Below, piece by piece: positions 62,753 to 64,000 of a stretch of DNA of 64,000 nucleotides. Under the pieces are notes generated by a model. It had not been told where the DNA came from and did no database searches. It was given only the letters and a program-made list of their open reading frames with translations. The stretch is from Acrasis kona (lineage: Eukaryota > Heterolobosea > Eutetramitea > Acrasida > Acrasidae): NCBI GenBank assembly GCA_026419775.2, contig JAOPGA020000580.1, positions 1-64,000 of the forward strand. Reading direction: 5' to 3'. The position numbers were made by a program, and so were the translations under genes. The stretch's first letter is position 1. The number at the start of each line of letters is the position of its first letter.

Positions 62753-63609
62753 GGATATAATTAGAGTCAATGTGAATTTACTGCTACATGCTTAACAAAG
62801 ATGCCATGATGACACCTCTGCCCCACCCACATTGTTCCCTAACTATATTTTTAAAATAGTTGACTAAAAAAATTACAATATTTTATTACAAAGATGACTT
62901 TTGATATTTTGAGCAAGATACACATGTTCTCAGCTTTAAGTAGTTGTGGACGTATGGAATCATTGTTAATTTATTTTTAATTTCCTTTAATTAATGGGTT
63001 GCCTTCAATGGCGCCACAAATAGGCACCTTAGTCAAATTAAAAGAATGAGATTCTGAACTTTGGTATATCGTGACTAGGGACTAGGTCCTTTTGGTGAGA
63101 GGCATGGATAATTCAATTGTTGCCAAACAATTTTTGATGTATTAAATGTGGTCATCATCAGGAATGGATTGCTTCAACAAGGATGAGAGCAAAGAGAAGC
63201 AGTCCAAGTTGCGTTGCAGGCGAATGGTACAATGTTGGGGAACTTCTTTAGGGAAAGAAACTGATTTTAAAACGAAGTTGGGATTTATTGCATCTCTGAA
63301 CAACCATTGAGGCCTTTTTATTTTTTAAGAAAACGAAACCGTATTTTTATGATTAGAGGTGAAACAAATTGCAGAAATGTTAGGGGACATGTTAATTGTT
63401 TGACTAGTTTAATCTATTTATCTGCGATGTAGTAAGTGAAAAGTGGAGGCGAATGCAATTAGTCCGACAACTTACTAAAATTAACTTTAACGATGTCCTG
63501 TGCAGGTGTTGCTTCAACAGTCCTTGTATATCAACAGAGATCAATTATTTAGTTGATTGTAAAATATCTTGACATAATTTAATCTCAATTTTTTATTTAA
63601 ACTCATTGT
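62753..63609. other. Intergenic region, mostly featureless
   Basis: 857 bp. It contains a 48-codon candidate ORF at 63164-63310, listed separately. No tRNA-like fold or clear repeat is seen. The part next to 62753 presumably holds the promoter of the preceding minus-strand gene. Confidence 0.4.
63164..63310 (+). CDS. Candidate small basic ORF
   Basis: A 48-codon ATG frame with Lys/Cys/Arg content (MDCFNKDESKEKQSKLRCRR) and a more GC-rich composition than its surroundings. There is no domain and no signal peptide. Support is weak. It could equally be part of an untranslated exon. Confidence 0.2.
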   Translation: MDCFNKDESKEKQSKLRCRRMVQCWGTSLGKETDFKTKLGFIASLNNH

Positions 63610-64000
63610 TTACTTTTCATTCTCTTTTTCATCCAATTGCAGAGGTTCATCTAATTGGGCAAATCCGTTGAAATCTCGACCGAGTATCTCCAAGTTGATC
63701 GTTTGAATACTGTTGTCAATTTCATATTGTAAATTCCATATATCAACAACTTCATCTCTGTAATCTTTTGGCGTCAGGCACAAGTGTAGCCAATATTCAA
63801 TCAAAAAGCTATACATAGAGTAAAATGATGCTGGTGTACTAATTAGTCCTTTTTGATATAAATTGGTATTATTTTTGGAAGTGTAGTACTGAGAAGTGAT
63901 ATTAGTGTATTTCTTCTCGATCAGAACCTTGCAGCGATATACCAACATTTTCATGGATGCATTGGCTTTTGATGCTTGATTATTTACAAAATCTGAGAAG
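63610..64000 (-). CDS. Hypothetical protein, 5' end beyond the window
   Basis: The frame is open from the right edge to the TAA at 63610-63612, about 129 codons. The visible start MKMLVYR at 63954 need not be the real one because the upstream codons continue in frame (SDFVNNQASKANAS). The product is helical and aromatic-rich (FYSMYSFLIEYWLHLCLTP, DEVVDIWNLQYEID) and ends LQLDEKENEK. I do not recognise it. Confidence 0.5.
   Translation of the reverse strand, partial: FSDFVNNQASKANASMKMLVYRCKVLIEKKYTNITSQYYTSKNNTNLYQKGLISTPASFYSMYSFLIEYWLHLCLTPKDYRDEVVDIWNLQYEIDNSIQTINLEILGRDFNGFAQLDEPLQLDEKENEK

Overview
The window is a piece of the nuclear genome of a free-living microbial eukaryote. It has AT-rich spacers, densely packed genes on both strands, very short spliceosomal introns (mostly 33-41 nt, GTAAG-like donors) and a protein set that mixes core eukaryotic machinery with amoeba-style accessory genes. 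Zn2Cys6 transcription factors together with a phytochrome-like photosensor, RGS and RhoGAP signalling, giant-virus-like genes and bacterial-type enzymes suggest an amoeboflagellate or slime-mould-type amoeba. My best guess is a heterolobosean (Acrasis/Naegleria-like). This rests on gene content only.

Layout. 1-1.4 kb has no supportable gene; a 69-codon gene and tRNA-Met(CAT) follow. 2-10.5 kb: a peroxiredoxin-like/RGS fusion, exportin-6, a PAS-GAF-PHY photosensor without kinase, a small unknown gene, and a repetitive hydrophilin-like protein with a glycine zipper. 10.5-14.2 kb is sparse and holds a tandem pair of two-TM proteins. 14-24.9 kb: PLGRKT-like protein, BAR-RhoGAP, a secreted protein, an F-box/LRR protein 11 bp ahead of a short XRN-like nuclease, a PX protein, a membrane-anchored GH1 glucosidase and GDP-mannose 4,6-dehydratase. 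25-36 kb: a kinesin-like protein with a degenerate motor, Nup35 and a 2359-residue Sfi1-like protein. 36-41.9 kb: two tandem Zn2Cys6 regulators, a small two-exon gene, a TM/coiled-coil/beta-trefoil protein and a coiled-coil protein.

42-54.6 kb: a secreted intradiol dioxygenase, a GNAT, a GCNA/SprT-like protease with HMG box, a protein with a bacterial-type domain, CCT1, a helical-repeat protein, PGM3/AGM1, an ankyrin protein and a nuclear-looking unknown. 55-64 kb: tRNA-Phe(GAA), a bacterial-type catabolic acetolactate synthase, a secreted Cys-rich protein, a 49-aa gene, a VP39-like (NCLDV-type) 2'-O-methyltransferase homologue with apparently altered active site, and gene-poor sequence with a 76-bp inverted repeat, ending in an unknown gene cut by the window edge.

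There is no operon-like functional theme. The genes are ordinary host genes with scattered candidates for lateral acquisition (AlsS-type synthase, VP39-like protein, ankyrin protein, pRiA4b-like domain). These sit between intron-bearing host genes, so the window is not a viral insertion. PGM3 and GMD both feed nucleotide-sugar synthesis (UDP-GlcNAc and GDP-fucose) but are 25 kb apart. Gene models were built by hand from frame continuity and GT-AG pairs; all identifications are by reading motifs, without database searches.
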